Shown piece after piece: positions 41,578 through 50,159 of a DNA stretch of 64,000 nt. The notes beneath the pieces were generated by a model. That model saw only the letters and a list, made by a program, of their open reading frames with translations. It did no database searches and was not told where the DNA came from. Source of the DNA: DAOTXR01 sp034435375 (GTDB lineage Bacteria; Chloroflexota; Anaerolineae; Aggregatilineales; UBA3940); the NCBI GenBank assembly GCA_034435375.1, contig DAOTXR010000048.1:310001-374000 (forward strand), in the 5' to 3' direction. Made by a program: the position numbers and the translations under genes. The first letter of the stretch is position 1. Every line of letters starts with the position of its first letter.

Positions 41578-42207
41578 TCAGGCATCCGGCCTGCGCAAGG
41601 CTGCGCCTTCCATCAAGATATCTAGCACTCTAGCCCGCGCCTCCTGGCTGGCAGGCAAGCCTGGTAGCAGTGGCTGCTCGTCCGCGTAGGCGATCAGATC
41701 GGTCACGACATAGCCGATCATCAGGCTGATGAACAATCGCATCAGGATCAGGTAGTCCATATCCTCGCGCAGCCCCCCTGCAGCCCGCACGCGGGCCATG
41801 AACCGCTCAAATTCCGGGATCACCTGACCTGCAAGCAGGCGGATAGTGCTGCCGTGAAACTCGCGCATGTCGGTCAGCACCAGCGCAAAGATATCGATGT
41901 TCTCACGTGCAATGGTCAGCAGGCGAGTGAAAGCGTCATTTAACATTTCCGGCCCGCTGTTGCCCACAATACTATCCAGCGCACCTAGGATTGGCGAGTT
42001 AGGGATACGCGCCTGAAGCAAAGCCCGGAAGATATCCTCTTTGCTGTTGAAATGATTATAGATTCCACCCAGGGCGATCCCAGCCGCGTGCGCAATCTGG
42101 CGCATGCTGGTGCCATTGTAGCCGTTCTCTAGGAAAAGCCGCTGCGCAGCGTCCAGGATAGCCTGGCGAGTGCGTTCACCGCGTGTCAGGACCCGCGTGT
42201 CTGGCAA
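41578..42207 (-). CDS. TetR-family repressor of the exporter operon
   Basis: A 209-aa regulator. The N-terminal helix-turn-helix (about residues 10-60) reads RQAILDAAQRLFLENGYNGTSMRQIAHAAG...IYNHFNSKEDIF. The C-terminal ligand domain is variable. It is the first gene of the exporter operon; its stop is immediately followed by an in-frame ATG of the permease. A palindrome just upstream is a likely autoregulatory operator. The inducing compound is unknown. Confidence 0.93.
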   Translation of the reverse strand: MPDTRVLTRGERTRQAILDAAQRLFLENGYNGTSMRQIAHAAGIALGGIYNHFNSKEDIFRALLQARIPNSPILGALDSIVGNSGPEMLNDAFTRLLTIARENIDIFALVLTDMREFHGSTIRLLAGQVIPEFERFMARVRAAGGLREDMDYLILMRLFISLMIGYVVTDLIAYADEQPLLPGLPASQEARARVLDILMEGAALRRPDA

Positions 42208-42238
42208 TGTGCTCTCCGGTCAACAGGCTGTTCTGAAG

Positions 42239-42263
42239 TGAACGAACGACCGTTCATATTATA
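42239..42263 (-). promoter_or_regulatory. Promoter and TetR operator of the exporter operon
   Basis: On the minus strand a perfect TATAAT lies at 42263-42258, with a TTGCCC -35 18 bases upstream. Immediately downstream, over the predicted start site, is the palindrome TGAACGAACGACCGTTCA (42239-42256; arms TGAACG/CGTTCA, with an inner GAACG-AC-CGTTC). A repressor bound here would block its own transcription. Confidence 0.65.
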
Positions 42264-42323
42264 TCGTCTGTCACTTGTGTGGGGCAAGGATTACCGGAGT
42301 CCTAGAGTATGGCCGCTGCGTGT

Positions 42324-42353
42324 TTGCCCGTCCACGCATCGGGCGGCTATAAT
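42324..42353 (+). promoter_or_regulatory. Promoter giving a leaderless esterase mRNA
   Basis: TTGCCC (42324-42329), an 18-base spacer and TATAAT (42348-42353) predict a start at about 42360-42362, at the GTG initiation codon. No Shine-Dalgarno site is present. Confidence 0.55.
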
Positions 42354-42361
42354 TCCTGCCC

Positions 42362-43423
42362 GTGGACAATATCACCAAATCTCTGACGTTGCTGATCCTG
42401 CTCCTCTCGTCGCTAGGCGTGGCGGGCTGTGAGAAGCTCCAACTAGGTTACTACCTGACGCCGGAAAACTATCCCACCCCCCTGCCGACCCGGACTTTAG
42501 CCCTGGCTCCCGCGACGCCTACCCAGCCGACGGCCACGCCGGTATCTACGGTCCGGATCATACCTACCGATACACTGACGCCGCTGCCCTCACCCACTGT
42601 TCCGCCCACCCCCACGGCCACAATGATTCCTTGCACGGAGATCGAGGGGAGGATCGTGCTCGACTCGTTTATAAGTCAGATCACTGGGCGCGAGTTCCAT
42701 TACCGGATCTACCTACCGCCGTGCTACACCTATACTGGACGGCGCTACCCATACATTATCATGCTGCATGGGCTGGTGCCTGGCACTGACCTGATGAACG
42801 ACTCCCAGTGGGACGATCTGGGGCTGGATGAAGCTGCTAACCAGGGCTACGTTCAGGGCGAGCTTCCACCGATGATCCTGGTCATGCCCAACGGGAACGA
42901 CGCAGGAGACTACGGCTACGATCAAGCCGATCTGCCTGAGGTGATCGTCAACGAGTTGATCCCGCTTGTTGAGAGCCGCTTCTGCACGTGGAACGATCCT
43001 GCGCGGCGGGCCATCGGCGGGCTGTCGCGTGGCGCGTACTGGGCCTACTGGATCGTCTTCAGCCACCCCAACCTGTTCACTCGAGTGGGCGGTCATAGCC
43101 CGTTCTTCTATGAGCCGGAGTTCGACTCGGATAAAAACCCTAACAACTTGGTTGATACAGCGCCGGGTATCGAGCAGTTGACGATGTACTTTGACCACGG
43201 GGCGCAGGATTACGTTGGGGACAGTGTACGTGCATTTGTGGCGCGGCTAAGGCGGCGCGGCATTGAACCGGAGTACGTGGTCAACTCGACTGGCGCTCAC
43301 GAGGTGGAGTATTGGGCAGCGCACACTACCGACTATCTGCTATACTACGCCGCCGAGTGGCCGCGTGAGGTGCAGGACTTCCCAGTCTGCCAGGAGCCAG
43401 GCTCGACGGATGGCGGCAACTGA
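42362..43423 (+). CDS. Esterase-like alpha/beta hydrolase lipoprotein
   Basis: 353 aa. A lipoprotein signal (LLILLLSSLGVAGC) is followed by a Pro/Thr-rich linker (about residues 35-85) and an esterase-D/feruloyl-esterase-like domain: YRIYLPPCY, IIMLHGL, nucleophile GGLSRGAY, and a late His in NSTGAHEVEYW. It is likely anchored on the outer face of the cytoplasmic membrane and hydrolyses an ester substrate. It begins with GTG. It diverges from the tetR operon and precedes the AlaX gene by 17 bases. Confidence 0.82.
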   Translation: MDNITKSLTLLILLLSSLGVAGCEKLQLGYYLTPENYPTPLPTRTLALAPATPTQPTATPVSTVRIIPTDTLTPLPSPTVPPTPTATMIPCTEIEGRIVLDSFISQITGREFHYRIYLPPCYTYTGRRYPYIIMLHGLVPGTDLMNDSQWDDLGLDEAANQGYVQGELPPMILVMPNGNDAGDYGYDQADLPEVIVNELIPLVESRFCTWNDPARRAIGGLSRGAYWAYWIVFSHPNLFTRVGGHSPFFYEPEFDSDKNPNNLVDTAPGIEQLTMYFDHGAQDYVGDSVRAFVARLRRRGIEPEYVVNSTGAHEVEYWAAHTTDYLLYYAAEWPREVQDFPVCQEPGSTDGGN

Positions 43424-43440
43424 CAGAGGTATGAACCGGC

Positions 43441-44658
43441 ATGACTGAGCGGCTGTACTATACTGACTCGCACACCACGGCGTTCACAGGGCGCATCATC
43501 GAGCGGATTGAGGTCGAGGGGCGGCCTGCCGTGGTGCTCGACTGTAGCTACTTCTACCCGACCGGTGGTGGGCAGCCTCACGACACGGGGACACTCGACG
43601 AGGCAACTGTCCTCGATGTCTTCAGCCGCGACGGAGATAACGCTGTTGTGCATGTGCTGGATCGAAGGGTGGTTGGGAAAGAGACTGTCAGCTGCCAGGT
43701 CAATTGGGATCGCCGTTTCGATCACATGCAGCATCATACTGGCCAGCACATTTTGACACAGGCCTTTGCGCAGATTGCAGGAGCTCACACAGTAAGCTTC
43801 CACCTCAGCCCTGACAGCGTAACCATCGATCTGGACGTTCCCACCATCTCACCCGACACCATCGCCAGGGTCGAGGATTTGGCCAACCAGATCGTCTTCG
43901 AGAATCGCCCTGTTGTGGCCCGCTTTATCGATCCCGACGATGCAGAGGGGGTGCGCATACGCCGCATGCCCAACCACCTGCTAGCTGAAGGGCTGCGCGT
44001 GGTCCAGATCGAGGGCTTTGACAGCACAGCCTGTGGCGGAACACATGTTGCACGGACGGGTGAGATCGGCTTGATCAAGGTGATTGCAGCTCAGAAGCGT
44101 GGAGCCGAGACTCGCATCGAGTTCTTGTGCGGTGGACGAGCGTTGCGCGATTACCGCGCCAAGAGTGCCGTTCTCGCCCAACTGACAGCTGACCTAACCT
44201 GCGGGTACTGGGAAATCGACCAAGCTATTGCCCGCCTGCGATCTGACCTGAAAACTGCACAACGTGCGCTCAAGACGGCCAGTGCACAGCTGATCGAGTA
44301 TGAGGCTGAACGACTGCTCGTCGAGGCTCGGAAGTTTGGCAACGTACAGGTGATCCGGAGCGCCTTCACCGAGCGCGAGGTAAGTGAGGTGCGGACCCTT
44401 GCCAGCCGCCTGATCCAGACACCGGGTACGGTGGTGTTGTTAGGTGTCTCTGGCGGTACGGCGCATGTCATTCTGGCCCGTAGCGCCGATCTACCCTATG
44501 ACATGAACGAGCCACTTCGGCACGCGCTCGGCGTGCTGGGTGAGACGCGCGGCGGTGGGAGACCTGAATTCGTACAGGGTGGCGGCGTCAGGGCCGGGGT
44601 CAGCGAGGTCGAGCGAGCGCTGAAGGAGGCTGAGCGTGCCCTCTTTGGCGCTGGCTGA
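43441..44658 (+). CDS. AlaX-type alanyl-tRNA editing protein with DHHA1 domain
   Basis: A 405-aa free-standing editing protein that removes Ser or Gly from mischarged tRNA(Ala). The N-terminal domain has YPTGGGQPHDTG and the zinc ligands HHTGQH and C-GGTH (ACGGTHVARTGEIG). A C-terminal DHHA1 domain with GGGRPEFVQGGG completes the long AlaX-L architecture. The ATG follows the esterase closely. No alaS-like aminoacylation domain is present. It would act in trans to alanyl-tRNA synthetase. Confidence 0.9.
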   Translation: MTERLYYTDSHTTAFTGRIIERIEVEGRPAVVLDCSYFYPTGGGQPHDTGTLDEATVLDVFSRDGDNAVVHVLDRRVVGKETVSCQVNWDRRFDHMQHHTGQHILTQAFAQIAGAHTVSFHLSPDSVTIDLDVPTISPDTIARVEDLANQIVFENRPVVARFIDPDDAEGVRIRRMPNHLLAEGLRVVQIEGFDSTACGGTHVARTGEIGLIKVIAAQKRGAETRIEFLCGGRALRDYRAKSAVLAQLTADLTCGYWEIDQAIARLRSDLKTAQRALKTASAQLIEYEAERLLVEARKFGNVQVIRSAFTEREVSEVRTLASRLIQTPGTVVLLGVSGGTAHVILARSADLPYDMNEPLRHALGVLGETRGGGRPEFVQGGGVRAGVSEVERALKEAERALFGAG

Positions 44659-44695
44659 GATGGCAGCATAGCGCTTGGACAGGCATGGTGCACCT

Positions 44696-45559
44696 ATGGA
44701 AGAGATCGCCCCTCATGTGTATGTAGAAGCTGACTACGCACTTGTCACCGTCGGCGCCATCTTGTCAAGTGAGGGTTGGGTGTGTATCGATACACCCCCT
44801 CTCCCGCGCGATGCCAAGCACTGGCGTGCAACGTTGCAGGGTATCAGCGACCAACCGATCCGATACGTGATCAACACTGACCATCACCGCGACCGCGTGT
44901 TAGGCAACGCCTGGTTCGACGCGCCGGTGGTGGCGCATCAGGCTGCTGCCGAACAGATGTTGAACCTGGGCGGTAGCTTCATCGCTCAAGCTGCTGAGGA
45001 GCTGAGCGCCAACGATAACGAGCTGGTTCAGATCGCGAGTTTGAAAGTGGTGCCGCCGCAAATCTCCTATGAGAAAGCCATAACTTTACACTGCGGCAAG
45101 CACCGGATCGAGCTGGTCAACAAGCCCAGTGCTACACGCGGCAATACCTGGGTGATCCTTAAGGAGGAGAAGGTCGTTTTTACGGGCGACTCGATTGTGG
45201 TCGATCGACACCCTTACGTCATGGATGGCGTCTCTAAAGAATGGCTGGATGCCTTGCGTCTGCTGCGTCTGGAACGCTACAGTGAATGGAAAGTTGTGAT
45301 CGGACGCGGGGAGGTCACGAATAACACAGCCTCCGAACCGTTGGCCGAGTACCTACGTGTAGCCCGCAGGCGCATCAAAAGCCTGTGTCACGCTGGGCGT
45401 CCTCGGTCGGATGTGGGCCAGCTTGTGCCGGAGTTCCTGGAGATGTTTCCTTATCCGGGGTTCCAACGCGAGCAGACGCAGCGACGAGTAAAAGCTGGGC
45501 TGGAAGCAATCTACGAAGAAATCCGTGCCACAGGGGATGAAAACGACGACGATGAGTGA
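44696..45559 (+). CDS. MBL-fold protein with altered metal motif
   Basis: About 287 aa. The metallo-beta-lactamase fold is clear from the N-terminal strand region, KEEKVVFTGDSIV and the overall length. The hallmark HxHxDH, normally NTHYHGDHVLGN, here reads NTDHHRDRVLGN, so the first and last zinc His are Asp and Arg. It may bind a single metal, use a different metal, or be catalytically inactive. ATG 44696 is chosen; an in-frame TTG lies at 44675. It sits between AlaX and the PP2C-like gene. Confidence 0.8.
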   Translation: MEEIAPHVYVEADYALVTVGAILSSEGWVCIDTPPLPRDAKHWRATLQGISDQPIRYVINTDHHRDRVLGNAWFDAPVVAHQAAAEQMLNLGGSFIAQAAEELSANDNELVQIASLKVVPPQISYEKAITLHCGKHRIELVNKPSATRGNTWVILKEEKVVFTGDSIVVDRHPYVMDGVSKEWLDALRLLRLERYSEWKVVIGRGEVTNNTASEPLAEYLRVARRRIKSLCHAGRPRSDVGQLVPEFLEMFPYPGFQREQTQRRVKAGLEAIYEEIRATGDENDDDE

Positions 45560-45693
45560 GAGAAGCCCGGTGTGCCTGCCTGATTTTATCACTCCAAGCT
45601 TTCCACCGCGCGTATGGGCTGTTTCGCTCTGCCCGGAGATCATGTACAATCCGGGCGGTAGGCACCTGGGTACCACGCGGCGGACATAGAATC

Positions 45694-47847
45694 ATGTCAA
45701 ATGTAGAACTTGAGGCGCTGGTCGGCCATCTGTTCATTGTGGGCGGGCGTTCCATCAGCACGGCATCGCCAGGCGCGATTGCTGTGCCACCACCGCGCCG
45801 TACCGCACGAGGGCGTGATATTGATACCCTCTTCGGCTTGATCACACTCAGTACCGAGCATCACCAACCAGCCTCCTTTTACGAGGAACTCACCAGGCAA
45901 ATCTCCGGTACCTATTTCAGCGCAAGCGGAAGCGTAACTTCAGCTCTACGCCAAGCAATTGGCGTAGCCAACCACGCCCTCTATGCTACCAATCGAGGTA
46001 GCGCCAGCTCACTGACGGTGGGGCTATCGTGCGCCATTCTGCGCGAGCAAGAAGTATACGTTGCGGTGGTTGGGCAGGCGCGTTGCTTCCTGATGCGCGA
46101 GGGGTTTGTCGAGCGGTTGCCACCTGAAGAGGAATTTCAGGACAGCGGGCCGGGGTTGGGCGGCGAGGCAGAACCCTACATGCGCTTCTACCGTCGTGAA
46201 ATCCGCGCTGGCGACTTCCTGATTTTGGCCGACAACTCCCTGAATCACCTGCATGATGCTACCCTGCTGCATGCCATCGAGAGCGGCGACGTGGATACTG
46301 CGCTCAACAATCTGGCAAGTGTGGCCGGGCAGTTCAGTTCCGCAGAGGTGATCAAGTTTGTGGCACCACTGGAGGAAGGTGAAGCGGACACGGTCCCCTC
46401 TGCTCCTAAACGCAAGCCGATTCTGACACCTCCACGACTGCCAAGTTTCGGTGCTTCGAGTCCATCAGCACCTGTGGCCGATGCAGCGGCAGATGCGCCG
46501 CTGATGGGCAGCGAGAAGGCCGGAGAACCCCCCACGCAGGTTGCAGCTCAGCAGAAGGCTGGGCCAGTGCTACGACAGATGAGGCACAACACTGCGATAG
46601 GGCTGGCCAAAGCGGCTGGCAGCGTACGTGTGCTCCTAGAGAAGGTCTTGCCCGATGAGTCAGGCGAGGAAGAACCGTCTCGGTTGCACCTCTCGCCGAC
46701 TCTTCAGTTCGGCGTAGCAGTGTCTGTGGCTGTGATTGTGGCGCTGTTGACCACTGCTGTGTATCGCTGGCGAGGGCAGACCACACAGTACGCACAGCTT
46801 GTGCGTGAGGCTCAACGCGAGATTGAGGCCGCTCGCGCTGCAGGTACCAACCAGGCTGAGGCGCGCCCTCACTGGGATGCTGCTGTCTTCCTGCTCGACC
46901 AGGCTTCCCAGCTTCGGTCGCCCAGTGAGGAGATCAGCGCCTTGCGGGAAGAAGCTCTGGCTGTGTTGGACTCATACGATTACGTGACCCGCGTGACGCC
47001 GATTCTGTTGCGCACCTACGAACCTGGGGCTGTGCTGCGCGGGCCAATGATGCAAGGCGTGAATATCTATCTGATCGATACGACTCAGGATATTCTCTAT
47101 CGCGAGGACCTGGACCAGACCGGAACGCGTATCTTGAACGCCAGCCCGCAGATCGTGACCCGCCAGGGCGAACTGATCGGCAACCAAGTGGTCGGTGGCC
47201 TGATCGACTTGGAATGGATGGAAGAGGGAGGTGTGCCGCAGCGCAACGTGTTGGCCGTGCTGTCGAGGAACGGGTTGCTGATCACCTACTCCCCTAGCTC
47301 AGGTGTCGCCGCAGTGCTGCTCCCTGGCTTTGAGGCATGGCAAGACCCTCGTGCCATCGCGGTCTACGAACGCGCCCTGTATATCCTGGATGCAGGCGCC
47401 AATGAGATCTGGCGCTACGAGGCCCGGTCGGATGGTTATACAAACGCGCCTCAGCGATACTTTACAGATGTGCTCCCTGACCTGACCGATGCGATTGATA
47501 TGGAGTTCGATACAAACGGTAACGTCTATGTCCTACACGCCGACGGAGAGATCACCAAGTATGCCTTTGGGCGGCCACAGACGTTCCAATTTGCAGGCTT
47601 CCCGCAGCCCATCTCGCGGCCCACAGCCTTGTACCTGAATCTCAGCCCCTACGATCGCACACTGTTCATCGCCGATCCAGGCTGGGGAAGTCTGTATGCT
47701 TGCGCCCTGACGGGCGCTTTTCTGAGCAACTACAAGGATACAGAGGATACCCTATTAGACTACTTGTCAGGCGTATTCTACCAAGATCGCCCTCCCTACG
47801 TGTATATCACCGCTGGGAACCAGCTTTACTACTTTCCGCGCCCCTAG
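45694..47847 (+). CDS. PP2C-like domain, transmembrane helix and beta-propeller-like region
   Basis: About 717 aa. Residues ~1-235 resemble a PP2C-type phosphatase fold (SLTVGLSCAILREQEVYVAVVGQARCFLMREG; AGDFLILADNSL), but the usual metal-binding DGMGG motif is not seen, so catalysis is doubtful. A Pro-rich linker leads to one membrane helix (about 337-359). A coiled coil follows, then a C-terminal region with repeat-like strands (AIAVYERALYILDAGANEIWRY, DTNGNVYVLHADGEI) typical of beta-propellers. The topology places the propeller outside. No name is given; the next gene is an LCP protein. Confidence 0.7.
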   Translation: MSNVELEALVGHLFIVGGRSISTASPGAIAVPPPRRTARGRDIDTLFGLITLSTEHHQPASFYEELTRQISGTYFSASGSVTSALRQAIGVANHALYATNRGSASSLTVGLSCAILREQEVYVAVVGQARCFLMREGFVERLPPEEEFQDSGPGLGGEAEPYMRFYRREIRAGDFLILADNSLNHLHDATLLHAIESGDVDTALNNLASVAGQFSSAEVIKFVAPLEEGEADTVPSAPKRKPILTPPRLPSFGASSPSAPVADAAADAPLMGSEKAGEPPTQVAAQQKAGPVLRQMRHNTAIGLAKAAGSVRVLLEKVLPDESGEEEPSRLHLSPTLQFGVAVSVAVIVALLTTAVYRWRGQTTQYAQLVREAQREIEAARAAGTNQAEARPHWDAAVFLLDQASQLRSPSEEISALREEALAVLDSYDYVTRVTPILLRTYEPGAVLRGPMMQGVNIYLIDTTQDILYREDLDQTGTRILNASPQIVTRQGELIGNQVVGGLIDLEWMEEGGVPQRNVLAVLSRNGLLITYSPSSGVAAVLLPGFEAWQDPRAIAVYERALYILDAGANEIWRYEARSDGYTNAPQRYFTDVLPDLTDAIDMEFDTNGNVYVLHADGEITKYAFGRPQTFQFAGFPQPISRPTALYLNLSPYDRTLFIADPGWGSLYACALTGAFLSNYKDTEDTLLDYLSGVFYQDRPPYVYITAGNQLYYFPRP

Positions 47848-47855
47848 CGGCGTGC

Positions 47856-47861
47856 TATAAT
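47856..47861 (+). promoter_or_regulatory. Candidate -10 box for the LCP gene
   Basis: TATAAT with a partial -35 (TTTCCG at 47833, 17-base spacing). Predicted start near 47868, about 45 bases before the LCP start codon. Confidence 0.45.
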
Positions 47862-47913
47862 CCTACCCCACATGGAACTTGACTTGAGGCGTTAGAATCC
47901 GTGGTTAGCATGT

Positions 47914-49320
47914 ATGCGCTCGCATGAACCCCAGCATGTCCGGCGACGTCGGGCCGCTTTTAATCTCCCTGAGTGGGCAGTCTATGCCCTAATGGTGTTG
48001 TTTGTCCTCGTCGTCATTGGCCTAGCCTACCTGACTTTCAATGGCGTCAAGAATTTGATTGCCAACGCGCCGTTGGGATCAGGCATTGCAATCGAACCTC
48101 CCCAGGTCCCAGCAGGGACCGCTACAGCCCAGGCGGCTGCAGGGCTAGGCACAGACTCGGCGTGGACGGAAGGCCGTGTCACTGTCCTGCTCATGGGCAT
48201 TGACGAGCGCGAGTCGGAAGAGGGACCATGGCGCACCGATACGATGATCCTTCTCACCGCCGATCCGGCTTCCAAGACTGCTGGGGTGCTTTCCATCCCG
48301 CGTGACCTGTGGGTGGAGATTCCCGGCTATGGCGTGTATGACCGTATCAACACTGCCCACTTTCGTGGCGATGCCGATCACTATCCCGGCGGAGGTGGGC
48401 CAGCGCTGGCGATGAAGACTGTCCAGCAGAGCTTGGGCATTACGGTCAACTACTACGTAGTGGTGAACTTTCAAGCCTTTGTCTCGATCATCGACCGGCT
48501 GGGCTGCATCCCGATGACAGTGCCGGAGACGATCGACGATCCGACTTATCCTGCGCCGTCTGGTTCTGGCTACGATCCGTTCTACCTGGAGGCGGGGGAC
48601 TACTGCATGGGCGGTGAGACTCTGCTCAAGTACGCCCGCACCCGTGCCACCTTTGGCGGCGACTTCGACCGTGCTAGTCGCCAACAGGAAGTGCTCAGTG
48701 CTATCCGCCATCACGTGTTGAACACCGAGCAGCTTCCTGAGTTGATTGCGCAGACCCCAGAAATCTATGCCACGCTGCAGGACAACCTTCGCACCAATCT
48801 GACTGAAGGCCAGATCATAGCCCTGGCGCAAATGGCGGCTGCCATCCCGGAAGAAAACACTTGCATGGCCGTGATCAGCGGCGATTACATCGAATCATTG
48901 CAAACACTGTCCGATGGCAGCCAGGTGGTGGTCCCTAACAGGAGTGCCATCCGCACTCTGGTGCTGGACATGTTCACCGGCGCGGGTCGTTGTGATCCCA
49001 CTGCAACTACGCCGGACTACCGCGAGGCCGCCCTGTCCGAAAATGCGACGGTGAATGTCGTCAATGGAACGCGGCAGGAAGGGCTTGCCACCCAGACAGG
49101 CAATGAGCTGGCAGCGTTGGGCATTAACGTGATCTCAATCGGCAATGCAGATCGTTTCGACTATGCGACGACGATCATCTACAACTATCATGGCAAAGAC
49201 TACACAGCGCGCTACCTGGCCAGCGTGTTGAATGTTCCCGAAACGGCCATCGTTGCTGCTCCTGACTCCACAGGGTTGTACGACATCGAGGTCATCCTGG
49301 GTGCGGACTACGTTCCCTAG
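47914..49320 (+). CDS. LytR-CpsA-Psr (LCP) family cell-wall glycopolymer transferase
   Basis: A 468-aa LCP protein. One N-terminal membrane segment (about residues 22-45) precedes the LCP domain with VTVLLMGIDERE, RTDTMILLTADP, SIPRDLWVEIPGYG, RINTAHF and YARTRATFGGDFDRASRQQEVL, matching the Asp/Arg residues that hold polyprenyl phosphate. A C-terminal LytR_C domain (VNVVNGTRQEGLATQTG) follows. It would attach glycopolymers to the cell wall on the outer face. The start lacks a clear ribosome site. Confidence 0.92.
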   Translation: MRSHEPQHVRRRRAAFNLPEWAVYALMVLFVLVVIGLAYLTFNGVKNLIANAPLGSGIAIEPPQVPAGTATAQAAAGLGTDSAWTEGRVTVLLMGIDERESEEGPWRTDTMILLTADPASKTAGVLSIPRDLWVEIPGYGVYDRINTAHFRGDADHYPGGGGPALAMKTVQQSLGITVNYYVVVNFQAFVSIIDRLGCIPMTVPETIDDPTYPAPSGSGYDPFYLEAGDYCMGGETLLKYARTRATFGGDFDRASRQQEVLSAIRHHVLNTEQLPELIAQTPEIYATLQDNLRTNLTEGQIIALAQMAAAIPEENTCMAVISGDYIESLQTLSDGSQVVVPNRSAIRTLVLDMFTGAGRCDPTATTPDYREAALSENATVNVVNGTRQEGLATQTGNELAALGINVISIGNADRFDYATTIIYNYHGKDYTARYLASVLNVPETAIVAAPDSTGLYDIEVILGADYVP

Positions 49321-49370
49321 CGCGATCGGCCCAGATTGTCACGACATGGGTTCAAGGTGATCGCTGTTCT

Positions 49371-50066
49371 TCATGTCCCTTCACTTCCCCGGAGCACATC
49401 CTGGAAGTAGGTACAATCGTCCTGAAGCGCACACAGCGCACAACGAGGCTTGCGTGCATGGCATACCTGCCGTCCATGCCAGATCATCTGGAGGTGGAAG
49501 GCGTAGAAATCCTCCGGAGGGACAACCTGCTCCAGTTCGCCATGGGCCTGCTCACGGCTGGTCTTTGGGCCGATCAGCCCAAGCCGCCGTGCGACGCGGT
49601 GCACGTGGGTGTCAACCGGAAAAGCAGGCTTGTTCATGGCGAACAGCAAGATGATCGCAGCTGTCTTGGGGCCAACTCCGTCGATGGCCGTCAGCCACGA
49701 TTTGGCCTCCTCGACCGGCATAGCAGCCACATGATCCAGAGAGATGCTGCCTTGAGTCTCTGTCAGACGACGCAGCGCCGCCTGGATGTGCGGTCCCTTG
49801 CGGTTAGCCAGCCCCGCAGGCCGGATGGCGTCGATCACGTCTTGTGGATTGGCATCACGCACCGCCTCCCAAGTGGGGAAACGTGTCCGGAGAGCTTCGA
49901 AGGCTCTATCCCGGTTGCCATCGTTGGTGTTCTGGGAGAGGATGGTGCTGACCAACTCATCCACTGGCGGCAAGTGTTGCCGCCACTGGGGATAACCGTA
50001 AGCCTCGGTCAATGCATCGGCGATGCGCCGATATTTTTGTCTGAGGACCTCAAGGTTGTCACTCAC
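49371..50066 (-). CDS. nth: Endonuclease III-like DNA glycosylase
   Basis: A 231-aa base-excision repair glycosylase/AP lyase. The helix-hairpin-helix has the catalytic Lys in IDGVGPKTAAI, and the catalytic Asp is in FPVDTHVHRVARRLG. A [4Fe-4S] cluster motif C-x6-C-x2-C-x5-C is present at the C-terminus (CHARKPRCALCALQDDC). It removes oxidised pyrimidines. It is convergent with the LCP gene (50-base gap) and divergent from mobA. Confidence 0.92.
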   Translation of the reverse strand: MSDNLEVLRQKYRRIADALTEAYGYPQWRQHLPPVDELVSTILSQNTNDGNRDRAFEALRTRFPTWEAVRDANPQDVIDAIRPAGLANRKGPHIQAALRRLTETQGSISLDHVAAMPVEEAKSWLTAIDGVGPKTAAIILLFAMNKPAFPVDTHVHRVARRLGLIGPKTSREQAHGELEQVVPPEDFYAFHLQMIWHGRQVCHARKPRCALCALQDDCTYFQDVLRGSEGT

Positions 50067-50159
50067 GTATGAGTCCGCCTTCTGGCCATGTCTTGACTGT
50101 TTGTAAGGGAGTATAGCGTGCTACCCTACCGGGTTACAGTACGGAGGTGGTGAAACAAC

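Noticed and set aside
47872..47895. Seven-codon ORF just after the LCP promoter
   Set aside because: Too short and without meaningful codon content; probably chance.
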